Notes under the pieces: generated by a model
The model's input: only the letters and a program-made list of their open reading frames with translations
Told to the model about the DNA's origin: nothing
The model's database searches: none
Assembly: GCF_947253065.1 (NCBI RefSeq)
Contig: NZ_CAMXWS010000006.1
Coordinates: 1 to 64,000 of the forward strand
DNA: 64,000 nt
Direction: 5' to 3'
Source of the DNA: an uncultured Corynebacterium sp.
GTDB lineage: Bacteria; Actinomycetota; Actinomycetes; Mycobacteriales; Mycobacteriaceae
Program-made: the position numbers and the translations under genes
Shown here: positions 16,903-27,376 of the stretch, in pieces
How positions within the stretch are numbered: position 1 is the first letter of the stretch
Layout: each line of letters begins with the position of its first letter

Positions 16903-18260
16903 CTCCTTTCTGGATAGAAGGGGAATTCAAGGCCGTACTCCTGCTCCAGGTCGAGGAGGGCGGCTACGCAGGCCTCGATATCGCCATCGATGTCGTATGT
17001 GTCCAAGATCGCGTGCCCCTTGGCGAAGAACTGTTCGCGGTCCCGCTTGATGCGCTGGATATCATCAAGAGTGCACTGCCAACGCGGTGCCGTCGGGGTG
17101 GTGTGGCGGGCGAAGAGTCCCTCCGGATCAACAAGCGCGTAGGTGCCATCCGAGAAGAGCCAAACGATATCGCCAGTGACCGGATCGGGCACATACATCG
17201 CGGTGCGATCGGTTTTGCAGTTGTGGTGATGCTGGCACAGTGAGAAGAGGTTCGATGCCGTCGTTTGTCCTCCTTCCTCATAAGGAATGCGGTGGTCGAG
17301 CTGGCACTTCCACGCCGGGTGGTCACAGCCCGGGTAGATGCACGTGCCATCACGCCCCTGCACATAGGCGCGAACTGAGGCGGGCGGAACGTAGCCGGTC
17401 ACGGTGTGTTCCTTCGCGGGACGCAGGTCCACCAGGGTCGACTCCGAACCGTGAACCATGTTGGTTCCGGCAGCAGTGGTGTGGCCGAAACCTGGAACAT
17501 ATGCGGAGGCGGATTCGTCGACCGTGCCATCTGCATCGAACGGTGCGTACGCGAAGATCGTGACATCCGCCGGGGGAGTGATCTCCCCAGTGATCAGTTT
17601 CACCACGGCTTCAACTGGGGTGATGTCTTCGTCCTTGGCGGCTTCCAGGATGAACTCTTTGATCATGGCCATCGTCGCGTGGTCGGCGGTGAGCGTCATG
17701 CCGGAAGTTCCGTGGGTCCCGCCGGCATGGAAATCTAGGTCGCACTGGCCGGGTGGGGCACTTTCCCGCTGCTTTCTCTTGCGCTTGTCATGTGCGAGAG
17801 AGGAGTCGATGTCCCCGATGAGCTTGTTCAGTCGGTGCGTGATGGTGTGAGCGCTGGGCAGCTCCTGAAACTGCCTCGTGGGAGTGAACAGTTCGATGAG
17901 CATGTCATCGATGAGCTTGTAGTTTTCGGGATCGACATTGTTACCCAGCATGTTCACGCCACGGTCGATCGCTTTTAACCTTGAGAGGTCCAAGCGTGCA
18001 GTTTCTTCCTGGAGCTTGAGGAGACGAGGCAACGCCTTCAGTGTCATGTAGGAGTAGACACCGGCTTTGACCTCATGAAGCGGGAGGCCAGTGGCGGAAC
18101 GCAAGCGTGCCATTTCAGTGTCATGGTCTACAGACCCGAGAAATTCCTCGCCGTCCTCGGCGTAGAGGCGGAAAACCGAGTGGTACGCCATCCGCAATGC
18201 CATGCCATTGACAGCATCAGGATCGTCCGAATTCTCGGTGGCGAAAAACGGATCCGTCAT
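16896..18260 (-). CDS. HNH endonuclease with DUF222 (13E12 repeat family)
   Basis: The 454-residue protein has an N-terminal DUF222 helical region and a C-terminal HNH nuclease domain: [21 protein letters not shown], then [24 protein letters not shown], which supplies two zinc cysteine pairs and the catalytic His-Asn-His residues. Such genes are multicopy in corynebacteria and mycobacteria (REP13E12 family); they can be domesticated or mobile, and their target is unknown. The ATG follows a strong GGAGGGAGGGG ribosome binding site. No inverted repeats or target duplications were seen around it. The 206 bases upstream hold three spaced repeats listed separately. Confidence 0.85.
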   Translation of the reverse strand: MTDPFFATENSDDPDAVNGMALRMAYHSVFRLYAEDGEEFLGSVDHDTEMARLRSATGLPLHEVKAGVYSYMTLKALPRLLKLQEETARLDLSRLKAIDRGVNMLGNNVDPENYKLIDDMLIELFTPTRQFQELPSAHTITHRLNKLIGDIDSSLAHDKRKRKQRESAPPGQCDLDFHAGGTHGTSGMTLTADHATMAMIKEFILEAAKDEDITPVEAVVKLITGEITPPADVTIFAYAPFDADGTVDESASAYVPGFGHTTAAGTNMVHGSESTLVDLRPAKEHTVTGYVPPASVRAYVQGRDGTCIYPGCDHPAWKCQLDHRIPYEEGGQTTASNLFSLCQHHHNCKTDRTAMYVPDPVTGDIVWLFSDGTYALVDPEGLFARHTTPTAPRWQCTLDDIQRIKRDREQFFAKGHAILDTYDIDGDIEACVAALLDLEQEYGLEFPFYPERSY

Positions 18261-18340
18261 GGCCCCTCCCTCCAGGCGCTCGATCCGGCAGTTCCAGCAG
18301 TGTCATGATTCCCCCTAAATGAGACTGTGTTTTGGTTGTG

Positions 18341-18460
18341 CGAACAGTCTTTCACATAGGGTGAACCATGCCTGCTGAAATAAGTGTCTATTCGAACAGA
18401 AGGGCGAAAATTTAAGAAAATTGCCAGGTCGCCAGAGAACGTGTTCGAACAGTGAAGGGC
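18341..18460. repeat. Three evenly spaced CGAACAG repeats upstream of the HNH gene
   Basis: CGAACAG occurs at 18341, 18393 and 18446, that is at 52- and 53-base spacing. The second and third copies extend to TTCGAACAG(tg)AAGGGC. The spacing equals about five helical turns, so the copies lie on the same DNA face. The word resembles half of the actinobacterial SOS box TCGAACNNNNGTTCGA, but no copy has a good second half-site. Confidence 0.5.
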
Positions 18461-18466
18461 AGTGCG

Positions 18467-18859
18467 CTAGTTTCCCAAGAACTGCTTGATAAAGGCGGTC
18501 AACTTCCCGGTTTCTTCATCTTCGAAACGGGTGTCCACGACCACCAGGGGAGCGGTGTACATCCCTCGGTCGGGGGAGGTGACCACAAGGTCGGTGCCGT
18601 AGTCGTCGATAAGCAATTGCCATTCGAAGCCGTGCTCGCGGATGAACGCGTCGCCGAGTGCGGTGCCGTACGTGCGGGCGACGTCGCCGCGAGCGTAGGT
18701 GCGGCGTAGATCGGGGTCCAGGGCGAGGTATTCGCTCAAGGTCTCTTCGAATGAGGCGACGATGTCGTCGATGGATCCGTTGATGCCGGCGACGGCAGCT
18801 TCGGCGAGGTCGCGGTCGATTTGTGAGCGGGTAGCGGCATCGATGTCGTGGAACGTCAT
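18467..18859 (-). CDS. DUF3806 domain protein
   Basis: The 130-residue protein matches DUF3806, recognisable from GDVARTYGTALGDAFIREHGFEWQLLIDDYGTDLVVTSP. It has no signal peptide or membrane segment. Function is unknown. The frame continues upstream into the divergent tatD gene, but ATG 18859 is chosen because it lies 7 bases after TATCCT (18872-18867), and the upstream residues are tatD antisense. It is divergent from tatD with a shared minimal promoter. Confidence 0.75.
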   Translation of the reverse strand: MTFHDIDAATRSQIDRDLAEAAVAGINGSIDDIVASFEETLSEYLALDPDLRRTYARGDVARTYGTALGDAFIREHGFEWQLLIDDYGTDLVVTSPDRGMYTAPLVVVDTRFEDEETGKLTAFIKQFLGN

Positions 18860-18866
18860 GCGCCCG

Positions 18867-18876
18867 AGGATAGGCT
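18867..18876. promoter_or_regulatory. Overlapping divergent -10 boxes for DUF3806 gene and tatD
   Basis: TATCCT on the minus strand (18872-18867) and TAGGCT on the plus strand (18871-18876) share two base pairs. Each ends 7 bases before a start codon: ATG 18859 (minus) and ATG 18884 (plus). Two polymerases could not open both boxes at once. Confidence 0.6.
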
Positions 18877-18883
18877 GGAATGC

Positions 18884-19720
18884 ATGTCGAAGAAGAAACC
18901 ACGCCCCACGCCCGTTCCGGCCGAGCGAATTGCTGGGCTTATCGACGCCCACACGCACCTCGCCTCCACTAGTGCACGTACCAAGGATGAGGTGGATGCG
19001 ATTGTTGAGCGCGCCGTAGGTGCTGGCGTTGAACGCATCTGCACTGTCGGTGACGGACTTGATGAGGCGGAACTCGCTTTGCAGGCCGCGCATTTTAATG
19101 AGCGCGTGTTTGCCGCGTGTGCGATCCATCCGACGCGTGCGGGCGAGCTTGATGAGGCTGCACGTAAGCGTCTTGCGGAAATGGCGACGAACGAGAGGTG
19201 CGTGGCGATCGGGGAGACCGGCATTGACACCTACTGGCTAAAGCATGACCCGGACCGAACTGCGCCGCTGGACGTGCAGGAAGAAGCATTCCGTTGGCAT
19301 ATTCAGCTGGCTGTTGATTCGGGCAAGGCGCTCATGATTCACAACCGTGAGGGTGATGAGGACATGATGCGCATTCTTGCGGATGCGCCGCAGCCGGAGA
19401 ATGTGATGCTGCACTGTTTCTCTTCGCCTCTCGACGTCGCACGCGAGGCCATCGATCGTGGTTATGTGCTGTCTTTCGCAGGCAACGTGACGTTCAAGCG
19501 TAACGACGAGCTTCGTCAGGCCGCTGGGCTGGCTCCGGCCGGGCAGCTGCTCATTGAAACCGATGCGCCGTATATGACGCCGGAGCCGTTCCGCGGATCG
19601 CGCAATGAGCCTGCCTTGATTGGGCATACCGCGCACGTGGTCGCGGAAGCGCGGGGAATGGCCGTGGAGGATCTGGCTGCTGAGGTTAACGACACTTTTG
19701 GCCGCGTTTTCGGGGTGTAG
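18884..19720 (+). CDS. tatD: TatD-family metal-dependent DNase
   Basis: TatD proteins are TIM-barrel metal-dependent 3'-5' exonucleases acting on single-stranded DNA. The 278-residue protein has the metal-binding motif LIDAHTHLAS, the GETGID segment, the MIHNREGDEDM His, the CFSSPLDVAREAIDRGYVLSFAGNVTFK region and the signature IETDAPYMTPEPFRGSRNEP. ATG 18884 lies 7 bases after TAGGCT, consistent with a leaderless transcript; an upstream in-frame ATG at 18848 would enter the divergent gene. The order metG-tatD-rpfB-ksgA-ispE is conserved with Rv1007c-Rv1011. Confidence 0.93.
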   Translation: MSKKKPRPTPVPAERIAGLIDAHTHLASTSARTKDEVDAIVERAVGAGVERICTVGDGLDEAELALQAAHFNERVFAACAIHPTRAGELDEAARKRLAEMATNERCVAIGETGIDTYWLKHDPDRTAPLDVQEEAFRWHIQLAVDSGKALMIHNREGDEDMMRILADAPQPENVMLHCFSSPLDVAREAIDRGYVLSFAGNVTFKRNDELRQAAGLAPAGQLLIETDAPYMTPEPFRGSRNEPALIGHTAHVVAEARGMAVEDLAAEVNDTFGRVFGV

Positions 19721-21022
<1,302 letters not shown>

Positions 21023-21033
21023 TCTCGGAGGGC

Positions 21034-21891
21034 ATGACTAGCCCCGACATCCAGTTACTCGGCCCGGTAGAGATCCGGGCGCTCGCTGATGAACTCGGGG
21101 TGTCCCCGACGAAGAAACTCGGGCAGAATTTCGTCCACGATCCGAATACGGTTCGTCGCATCGTGGCAGCAGCGGATATTTCCGCGGACGATACGGTGCT
21201 CGAGGTCGGGCCGGGCTTGGGATCATTGACGCTTGGCCTGCTCGAGGTCGGCTGCCGTGTTGAGGCCGTTGAGATCGATTCGCGTTTGGCGGAAAGGCTG
21301 CCGCAGACAGCGGCAGAATTCGCGCCGGGTGCAGCGGGAAACCTGTCTGTGCTTAACCAGGATGCACTCAAGGTGCAAGCAGGGCAGATCGCAGAACCAA
21401 CGGCATTGGTGGCGAATTTGCCGTACAACGTCGCCGTTCCAGTCTTGCTGCATCTGTTGGAGGAACTCCCCAGCATCCGCCGAGTTCTGGTGATGGTTCA
21501 GCTTGAAGTGGCGGACCGTTTAGCAGCGGATCCAGGTTCAAAGATTTATGGGGTTCCCAGCGTCAAAGCCTCGTTTTATGGGGACGTGCGCAAGGCGGGA
21601 AATATCGGCAAGAATGTTTTCTGGCCTGCTCCGAATATTGAGTCAGGGCTCGTGCGTATCGACGTCCGCGATAAAGGCTGGCCAATCAGCTTAAGGGAGG
21701 AAGTTTTCCCGCTTATCGACGCCGCGTTCGCACAACGTCGCAAGACACTACGCGCTTGCTTGAGCGGAATCTACGGGTCGGGCGCAGCTGCCGAGGAAGC
21801 TTTGCGTGCAGCCGGAATTGATCCGCAGCTGCGCGGCGAGAAGCTCGCTGTGGAAGACTTCGTGCGTCTTGCGGAGGTAAGTGAGAAGTGA
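21034..21891 (+). CDS. ksgA: 16S rRNA dimethyladenosine transferase KsgA (RsmA)
   Basis: KsgA dimethylates A1518 and A1519 of 16S rRNA during ribosome assembly. The 285-residue protein shows the family N-terminus [20 protein letters not shown], the SAM motif [17 protein letters not shown], and the catalytic NLPYN loop ([13 protein letters not shown]). ATG 21034 has both a GGAGG ribosome binding site and a TAATCT box 8 bases upstream that overlaps the rpfB stop codon, so it may have an internal promoter as well as operon read-through. ispE overlaps its stop codon by 4 bases. Confidence 0.95.
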   Translation: MTSPDIQLLGPVEIRALADELGVSPTKKLGQNFVHDPNTVRRIVAAADISADDTVLEVGPGLGSLTLGLLEVGCRVEAVEIDSRLAERLPQTAAEFAPGAAGNLSVLNQDALKVQAGQIAEPTALVANLPYNVAVPVLLHLLEELPSIRRVLVMVQLEVADRLAADPGSKIYGVPSVKASFYGDVRKAGNIGKNVFWPAPNIESGLVRIDVRDKGWPISLREEVFPLIDAAFAQRRKTLRACLSGIYGSGAAAEEALRAAGIDPQLRGEKLAVEDFVRLAEVSEK

Positions 21892-22823
21892 AATTCACCG
21901 CTCGTGCCAACGGAAAAGTGAACCTACACCTCGGCGTGGGGGAGGTGCGTGGGGATGGCTACCACGACCTCTCAACAGTGTTCATGGCGGTCGACCGGCC
22001 AGAAACGGTCACGCTGTCGACGCTGGAGGGGGAAACTTCTTCGTCCACTGCCGTTAAGGAAATGCACACCACCTATCACGTGCAGGAACCAGACGAGGAT
22101 CTGGATAATCCGAAGAATCTGGCGTGGAAAGCGGTGGATTTGATCTGCCGCGAGTACGCGGGGGATCTGCCACCGCTGCGATTGGACGTGGATAAGACAG
22201 TCCCGGTGGCTGGCGGAATGGCCGGTGGCTCTGCCGATGCCGCAGCAGCAGTGGAGGCGATCAGCGCATTGATTGCGCATGTGGATCAACCCTTGGCTGA
22301 GGAGATTTTCGGCCGGGTGTTGCCATCGCTCGGCGCTGATGTGCCCTTCGCGCAGATGGGTGGGATCGCGCTGGGTACCGAGCGCGGTGATTCGCTCGTG
22401 CCCATGATGGGGCGCGGCAAATACTGGTTCGCCTTCCTGAATCCGAAGGTCGGGCTGTCCACGAAGAGTGTGTTTGAAAAGCTCGATGACCTGCGTTTTA
22501 ACTATGCCTCCATGGTTCCGCACATGGATACAACCACACTGTCGCGAGCACTTCTATCTGGGGATCCGCAGTTGGTGGGCGCTGCAATGCACAACGATCT
22601 GGAGGCAGCCGCCATTGCGTTGCGTCCGTCTCTCCAACAGCTCATTCATGATGCGGAAGATGCCGGTGCGATCCGCGCAATGATTTCTGGTTCTGGCCCG
22701 ACCGTTGCCGCGTTGTGTGCGGATGAGGAAACGGCGCGGGGCGTCGTCGATAAGCTTGCAGCTCGTGGCGATATTGAGGCTTTCGCTGCGCACGGGCCTG
22801 TTGGTGGCGTGGAACTGCTATAG
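21888..22823 (+). CDS. ispE: 4-diphosphocytidyl-2-C-methyl-D-erythritol kinase IspE
   Basis: IspE is the GHMP kinase of the MEP isoprenoid pathway. The 311-residue protein has the N-terminal [22 protein letters not shown] motif, the GHMP ATP loop [17 protein letters not shown], and the C-terminal [13 protein letters not shown]. The GTG start overlaps the ksgA stop (GTGA), so translation is coupled. It ends the conserved tatD-rpfB-ksgA-ispE segment; in C. glutamicum an ABC-F gene follows directly, whereas here a toxin-antitoxin pair sits between. Confidence 0.95.
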   Translation: MKFTARANGKVNLHLGVGEVRGDGYHDLSTVFMAVDRPETVTLSTLEGETSSSTAVKEMHTTYHVQEPDEDLDNPKNLAWKAVDLICREYAGDLPPLRLDVDKTVPVAGGMAGGSADAAAAVEAISALIAHVDQPLAEEIFGRVLPSLGADVPFAQMGGIALGTERGDSLVPMMGRGKYWFAFLNPKVGLSTKSVFEKLDDLRFNYASMVPHMDTTTLSRALLSGDPQLVGAAMHNDLEAAAIALRPSLQQLIHDAEDAGAIRAMISGSGPTVAALCADEETARGVVDKLAARGDIEAFAAHGPVGGVELL

Positions 22824-22837
22824 GGCAACTCGTGGAG

Positions 22838-22862
22838 GTATACGTTTCTGTATACTTTCGGT
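22838..22862 (+). promoter_or_regulatory. Operator and leaderless promoter of the toxin-antitoxin pair
   Basis: Two GTATAC palindromes (22838-22843 and 22850-22855) lie 12 bases apart with a 6-base spacer. The second overlaps the TATACT -10 box (22851-22856), which ends 6 bases before the antitoxin ATG. Paired palindromes on a ribbon-helix-helix antitoxin promoter are the expected layout for autorepression. Confidence 0.65.
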
Positions 22863-23093
22863 ATGGCTGAGCAAACAACGATCAAAGTCTCCGTTGGTTT
22901 GCGTGATGAAATCAAGGCGCTAGCGACGCAACGGGGCGAAAGCATGCCGAGCATTATTGAAGAGATGCTCGGGGTTTACCGTGAAGAAATCCGCATGCGC
23001 AAACTGCGCTCCCAAGTGAGAAATACCCCGCCGGAAGAAATGGCGGAATATATGCGTGAGGTTTCGGACTGGGACGGAGCCTACGGCTGGTGA
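22863..23093 (+). CDS. Antitoxin of a MazF/PemK-type module (ribbon-helix-helix)
   Basis: The 76-residue protein has an N-terminal ribbon-helix-helix pattern: the strand TTIKVSVGLRDEIKALA, then TQRGESMPSIIEEMLGVYREE, as in MazE/RelB-type DNA-binding antitoxins. The acidic, aromatic C-terminus (EYMREVSDWDGAYGW) is suited to blocking a MazF toxin. It overlaps the toxin gene by 4 bases (GTGA) and has its own promoter with paired palindromes. It should bind and repress its own operator and neutralise the toxin. Confidence 0.75.
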   Translation: MAEQTTIKVSVGLRDEIKALATQRGESMPSIIEEMLGVYREEIRMRKLRSQVRNTPPEEMAEYMREVSDWDGAYGW

Positions 23094-23443
23094 CTGGGAG
23101 ATTGGAGCCCGGTGATCTTGTCTGGGTGAACCTGGCCCCAATTGAGGGAAATGAACAAGCGGGGACAAGGCCTTGCGTTGTTGTCTCCTCACGGAATCAT
23201 CTGCAGGCAGTACCGACCTTGGTTTCGGTTGTTCCTGTAACCTCGTCTGACCGTGGGTGGGAAAGCCATATTCGGCTCGAACCTGGGAGGGTTTTGCCTA
23301 AGGCGAGCTGGGCTATGACGGAACAAATCCGGACAATTGCGCGCGAAAGAATCCAGCGTGGCAACGGCCGGGTGAGTAAAGAGTGTCTGAGTGAAATGCT
23401 GTGGTGGGTGCGGGCATTCATTGCAGATCCTGCTCGTGCTTAG
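23090..23443 (+). CDS. MazF/PemK-family toxin (endoribonuclease)
   Basis: The 117-residue protein has the MazF/PemK fold: RLEPGDLVWVNLAPIEGNEQAGTRPCVVVS, then VVPVTSSDRGWESHIRLE and PKASWAMTEQIRTIARERI. The R in GTRPCVVVS and the T/S in VPVTSS are the expected active-site residues of this mRNA-cleaving family. It is translationally coupled to the antitoxin. The pair interrupts the usual ispE/ABC-F adjacency, which suggests acquisition as a small cassette, although no repeats flank it. Cleavage specificity cannot be predicted. Confidence 0.83.
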   Translation: MTGRLEPGDLVWVNLAPIEGNEQAGTRPCVVVSSRNHLQAVPTLVSVVPVTSSDRGWESHIRLEPGRVLPKASWAMTEQIRTIARERIQRGNGRVSKECLSEMLWWVRAFIADPARA

Positions 23444-23455
23444 AATGGCCACATC

Positions 23456-25255
23456 ATGGCGAACCTGATCAATCTGGAAAATGTGTCCAAGTCATGGGGT
23501 TTGAAGACCCTGTTGGACAAGGTCTCCCTTGGCGTTCAATCTGAAGATCGGATTGGCGTGGTGGGTCTTAATGGTGGCGGTAAGACGACGCTGTTGGAGG
23601 TGCTCACTGGGATTGAGCCGCCGGATGAAGGGCGTGTGTCGCACACAAATGACCTGCGAATGGCGGTGGTTACACAGCGGTTTACTCTGCCGGATGAGAT
23701 GACGGTGGGGCAAGCAGTCGTCGAGCCACTCGGGCTTGAGGTTTTTGAGTGGGCGTCGAATGCCAAGGTTCGTGAGGTGCTCGCTGGTACAGGTGTTGCT
23801 GAACTCGGCCTGGATACACCGGTGGGCAGCTTGTCCGGTGGTGAGCGTCGCCGGGTGAACCTGGCAGCGGCACTGGTGCGGGACTTGGACCTGATCGTGC
23901 TCGACGAACCGACGAACCACCTGGATGTAGAGGGTGTCCAATGGCTTGCTGATCACCTGTTGAAGCGGAAGCTGGCCATCGTGGTGGTCACGCACGACCG
24001 CTGGTTTCTGGACACCGTGGCTACGCTGACGTGGGAGGTTCACGACGGCAAGGTCGATGTTTATGAGGGCGGCTATAACGACTGGACGTTCGCCCGTGCG
24101 GAGCGTGCCCGTCAGGCAGATGCGATCGAGCAGCGTCGTCAGAATCTTGCGCGTAAAGAACTCGCGTGGCTGCGTCGCGGTGCCCCCGCGCGTACCTCGA
24201 AGCCTCGCTATCGCATTGAGGCAGCGGAGGCGTTGATCGCTGATGTCCCTGCCCCGCGCGACACAGTGGAGCTTATGGCGTTTTCCAAGCAGCGCCAAGG
24301 CCGCGTGGTGGTCGAGTTGGAGGATGCGCGTATTGATGCCCCGGATGGGCGCACCCTTGTGGATCACCTGACGTGGCGGTTGGCGCCAGGTGAGCGCATT
24401 GGCCTGGTCGGTGTGAACGGCTCCGGCAAGACGACGCTGCTGCGGACGATTGCGGGGGATTACGAACTTGCTGCGGGGCGTCGCATCGAAGGTCAGACCA
24501 CGAAGATCGGATGGTTGCGCCAAGAGTTAGATGACCTGGATCCATCGCGTCGCGTGATCGATGCGGTGGAGGACGTGGCCACGTACATCACGCTGGGCAA
24601 AAAGGAGATGTCGGCATCGCAGCTAGCGGAGCGCCTTGGTTTCAGTCCAAAGCAACAGCGCACGCCCGTCGGCGACTTGTCTGGCGGCGAACGACGCAGG
24701 CTGCAATTGACGCGCGTGCTCATGAGCGAGCCGAATGTCTTGCTTCTCGACGAGCCGACGAACGACCTTGACATCGACACCCTCCAAGAGCTGGAAAACC
24801 TGCTCGATTCGTGGCCGGGAACCCTCGTGGTGATCTCGCACGACCGCTACTTGATTGAGCGCATTGCCGATGTCACCTATGCGCTCTTCGGGGACGGCGC
24901 CCTGACTAATCTGCCCGGCGGGATCGAGCAGTACTTGGAGCGTAGGAAGTCGATGTCGAGTGAGTCCGGCGTGCTGGATCTCGGCGACACCGCGCCGAAG
25001 GAGAAACCCGCAGACGGTCTCAGTGGGCAAGAGCGCCGCGAGCTGATGAAGAAAATGAAATCGCTCGACCGGAAAATGGAAAAGCTCCATGAACAGGCGG
25101 CGGCTCTCGAAGCGGAAATCACCGAAATGTCGAGTGGGGACAATCCAGATTTTGAGGCGATCGGCGTAAAAACCGGCCAGGTGGCGGAGCTTCGTGCCCA
25201 ACGCGAGGAGCTTGAAATGGAGTGGCTGGACCTCGGTGAACAGCTAGAAAATTAG
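23456..25255 (+). CDS. ABC-F family ATPase (Uup-like)
   Basis: The 599-residue protein has two ABC ATPase domains in one chain and no membrane segments. Walker A motifs are GLNGGGKTT and GVNGSGKTT, the signatures LSGGERRRVNL and LSGGERRRLQL, and the Walker B regions LIVLDEPTNHLD and VLLLDEPTNDLD. A basic inter-domain linker and a C-terminal coiled coil (about residues 515-598) fit the Uup branch. ABC-F proteins act on ribosomes, not transport. TAGAAT overlapping the mazF-like stop codon (23441-23446) ends 9 bases before the ATG and may drive it as a leaderless mRNA. Confidence 0.88.
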   Translation: MANLINLENVSKSWGLKTLLDKVSLGVQSEDRIGVVGLNGGGKTTLLEVLTGIEPPDEGRVSHTNDLRMAVVTQRFTLPDEMTVGQAVVEPLGLEVFEWASNAKVREVLAGTGVAELGLDTPVGSLSGGERRRVNLAAALVRDLDLIVLDEPTNHLDVEGVQWLADHLLKRKLAIVVVTHDRWFLDTVATLTWEVHDGKVDVYEGGYNDWTFARAERARQADAIEQRRQNLARKELAWLRRGAPARTSKPRYRIEAAEALIADVPAPRDTVELMAFSKQRQGRVVVELEDARIDAPDGRTLVDHLTWRLAPGERIGLVGVNGSGKTTLLRTIAGDYELAAGRRIEGQTTKIGWLRQELDDLDPSRRVIDAVEDVATYITLGKKEMSASQLAERLGFSPKQQRTPVGDLSGGERRRLQLTRVLMSEPNVLLLDEPTNDLDIDTLQELENLLDSWPGTLVVISHDRYLIERIADVTYALFGDGALTNLPGGIEQYLERRKSMSSESGVLDLGDTAPKEKPADGLSGQERRELMKKMKSLDRKMEKLHEQAAALEAEITEMSSGDNPDFEAIGVKTGQVAELRAQREELEMEWLDLGEQLEN

Positions 25256-25317
25256 ATTCTCTTAGAAAATATTTCAAAAGCCAAAAATAAAGCAGAGTTC
25301 TCTGTACGCTTTCCGCC

Positions 25318-27348
25318 ATGGGGAATTTAGTGAGCTCTGTCACAAACGGTTTTAGTTTCAAGCGCCGCACATTTCTTGCGGGAGCAAGCCTGGTTGCAGC
25401 CACCGCAGCGATGGGTGTGCCACGAGCGCATGGCCAGGAAGCGCTCCTCACCGTCGGCCGCGGTATGGCTGACATGACGGGTGAGCCGCTTGGCGCGGGC
25501 ATGAACGGGTACGCGGTCATGGAACAGTCCACCACCGGTATTCGGTTCCGTCAGTTCGCCCGCGCTTTCATCTTCGAAGACGACGGCGGGGAGAGCACCG
25601 TCCTTGTCATCGCTGAGATGGGGCTCATGTTCCAGTCCATCCAGCTCGAGGTACTTCGGCGTCTGCGTGGAATGTTCGGCGGTAAATATGACGAGTCGAA
25701 TGTGTTCATCACCGCTACGCACACCCACGTCGGACCCGGTGGCACTTCAGGCCACTTGATGGTGGACCTGACCACGATGGGTTTCCGTCCGGTCACCTTC
25801 GAAGCGACCGTTGCGGGAATCGTTCAAGCTATTGAGCGTGCGCACGCTGATAAGCAACCGTCGAACCTGCGTCTCGTGCGCGGTGAAGTCAAGGACGCGG
25901 GAGCGAACCGTTCATTCCAGGCCTTTTCGCGCAACCCGGCAGAGGAGACGCAGCAATTCCCAAATGGTGTCAACCCGGAAAGCCTCACGCTGTTTGTCAG
26001 TCGCGGCGGCCAGGACGTCGGCCTGATCAACTGGTACGGCCTGCACGCGACGAGCTTTGGGCACAAGCACACGCTTATCGACGGCGACCATAAAGGCTGG
26101 TCCTCCTGGCGCATGGAAAAAGAGCGTGGAACCATTCACCGTGATGCAGAGAATCCACCGTTCATCGCCGCTTTCGCAGCCGCACCACAGGGCGATGTCA
26201 CCCCAAACGCTGGGCTGAAGCCGAAATCCGGTCCCGGGTATGAGGATGAGGCCAAGTCCGCACAGATCCTTGGTGATCGTCAGATTGCTGCGACCGAAGG
26301 ACAGTTGGTGGATATCAGTGGCGAGAATCGCGTGCGCAACCGCCACAAGTGGGTGGATATGCGGGATATCACCATCAAGGGTGAATTCACTCCTGATGGC
26401 ACTGAGCAAAAGACTGGCCCGGCGATTCTGGGTGCCGCATTCGCCGCTTCAAGCCAGGAAGATGGCGGTGGTTTGGAAGTACCGATCTTCAATGAAGGGG
26501 AGCGCGGTGGCACCCCGTGGGTGAAAGCTCTGAATAATGTGACCGTTCCGGATAGCTGGAATGAAATCCATGGCAATAAGGAAATGCTGCTGCCGCTCGG
26601 GTATATCGACGGCATGATCCAGCAGGTGGTGATGTATTCGGTGACGCAGATTGCGGGTCTGACCATCATCACGAACTCCATGGAGCCGACCTCCATGGCG
26701 GGCTACCGCATGCGCAAGCACGTCGCGGAGATCCTCGATGTTCCTTTGGAGACAGTTGTTTGCCAGGGCTACACCAGCGGGTACGCCCACTACGTGACGA
26801 CCCCAGAGGAATACGACAACCAGGACTACGAGGGTGGCGCCACCATCTTCGGCCGTCACCAGTTGTGCGCGATGACGCAGGTCTACGATGAGCTCGCTCG
26901 TTCGCTGCGCGATAATAAGCCGCTTGATTCGGGAGAACCTGCCGGCGATCTGACCGGGCTGATCCCAGAATCCTTGATTGGTAAACCGATGACAGACCGT
27001 CCAGCATTCGGCCAAAAATTCGGTGATGTGATCACCGCAACCCGGCAGGTCAAGGCAGGGGATACCGCTTCGGTGACCTTTGCTTTTGCGAATCCGAATT
27101 CGGATCTGCGCCGCGGCGTGGGCTACCACACCATCACGAATGCGGCAGGTGAGATCGTTGCTGATGACTTTGATTCGAACACGATCATCGAATTCGTGAA
27201 GACAGCAGCAGTGACCAATGCACGAATCTCCTGGAACACCGAAGGGATCAGTCCGGGGACGTACACCGTGAAGGTGGAAGGAAAAGCGAGGGACATCAGC
27301 GGCAAGTTGAGCGTGATTGAGGGCAGTGCAGAAGTGAGCGTCGTGTAG
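25318..27348 (+). CDS. Secreted neutral/alkaline ceramidase
   Basis: Neutral ceramidases split ceramide into sphingosine and fatty acid. The 676-residue protein has a twin-arginine signal (FKRRTFLAG, cleavage near AHGQ), the N-terminal catalytic domain and an Ig-like C-terminal domain (about 550-676). Zinc ligands are seen in THTHVGPGG (His135, His137) and YGLHATSFGHKHT; the Glu/Tyr region is GYTSGYAHYVTTPEEYDNQDYEGG. The loop holding the Ser nucleophile in Pseudomonas and human enzymes (G-D/N-V/L-S-P-N) reads GDVTPN, with Thr295 at the Ser position. TACGCT ends 7 bases before the ATG. Corynebacteria make no sphingolipids that I know of, so host ceramide is the likely substrate. Confidence 0.85.
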   Translation: MGNLVSSVTNGFSFKRRTFLAGASLVAATAAMGVPRAHGQEALLTVGRGMADMTGEPLGAGMNGYAVMEQSTTGIRFRQFARAFIFEDDGGESTVLVIAEMGLMFQSIQLEVLRRLRGMFGGKYDESNVFITATHTHVGPGGTSGHLMVDLTTMGFRPVTFEATVAGIVQAIERAHADKQPSNLRLVRGEVKDAGANRSFQAFSRNPAEETQQFPNGVNPESLTLFVSRGGQDVGLINWYGLHATSFGHKHTLIDGDHKGWSSWRMEKERGTIHRDAENPPFIAAFAAAPQGDVTPNAGLKPKSGPGYEDEAKSAQILGDRQIAATEGQLVDISGENRVRNRHKWVDMRDITIKGEFTPDGTEQKTGPAILGAAFAASSQEDGGGLEVPIFNEGERGGTPWVKALNNVTVPDSWNEIHGNKEMLLPLGYIDGMIQQVVMYSVTQIAGLTIITNSMEPTSMAGYRMRKHVAEILDVPLETVVCQGYTSGYAHYVTTPEEYDNQDYEGGATIFGRHQLCAMTQVYDELARSLRDNKPLDSGEPAGDLTGLIPESLIGKPMTDRPAFGQKFGDVITATRQVKAGDTASVTFAFANPNSDLRRGVGYHTITNAAGEIVADDFDSNTIIEFVKTAAVTNARISWNTEGISPGTYTVKVEGKARDISGKLSVIEGSAEVSVV

Positions 27349-27376
27349 CAGGCGCGATGCTCGTACACTGGGGCTC

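Noticed and set aside
16896..18260. HNH gene as part of an active insertion element
   Set aside because: No terminal inverted repeats, target duplications or transposase are seen; DUF222/HNH genes are ordinary residents of corynebacterial genomes.
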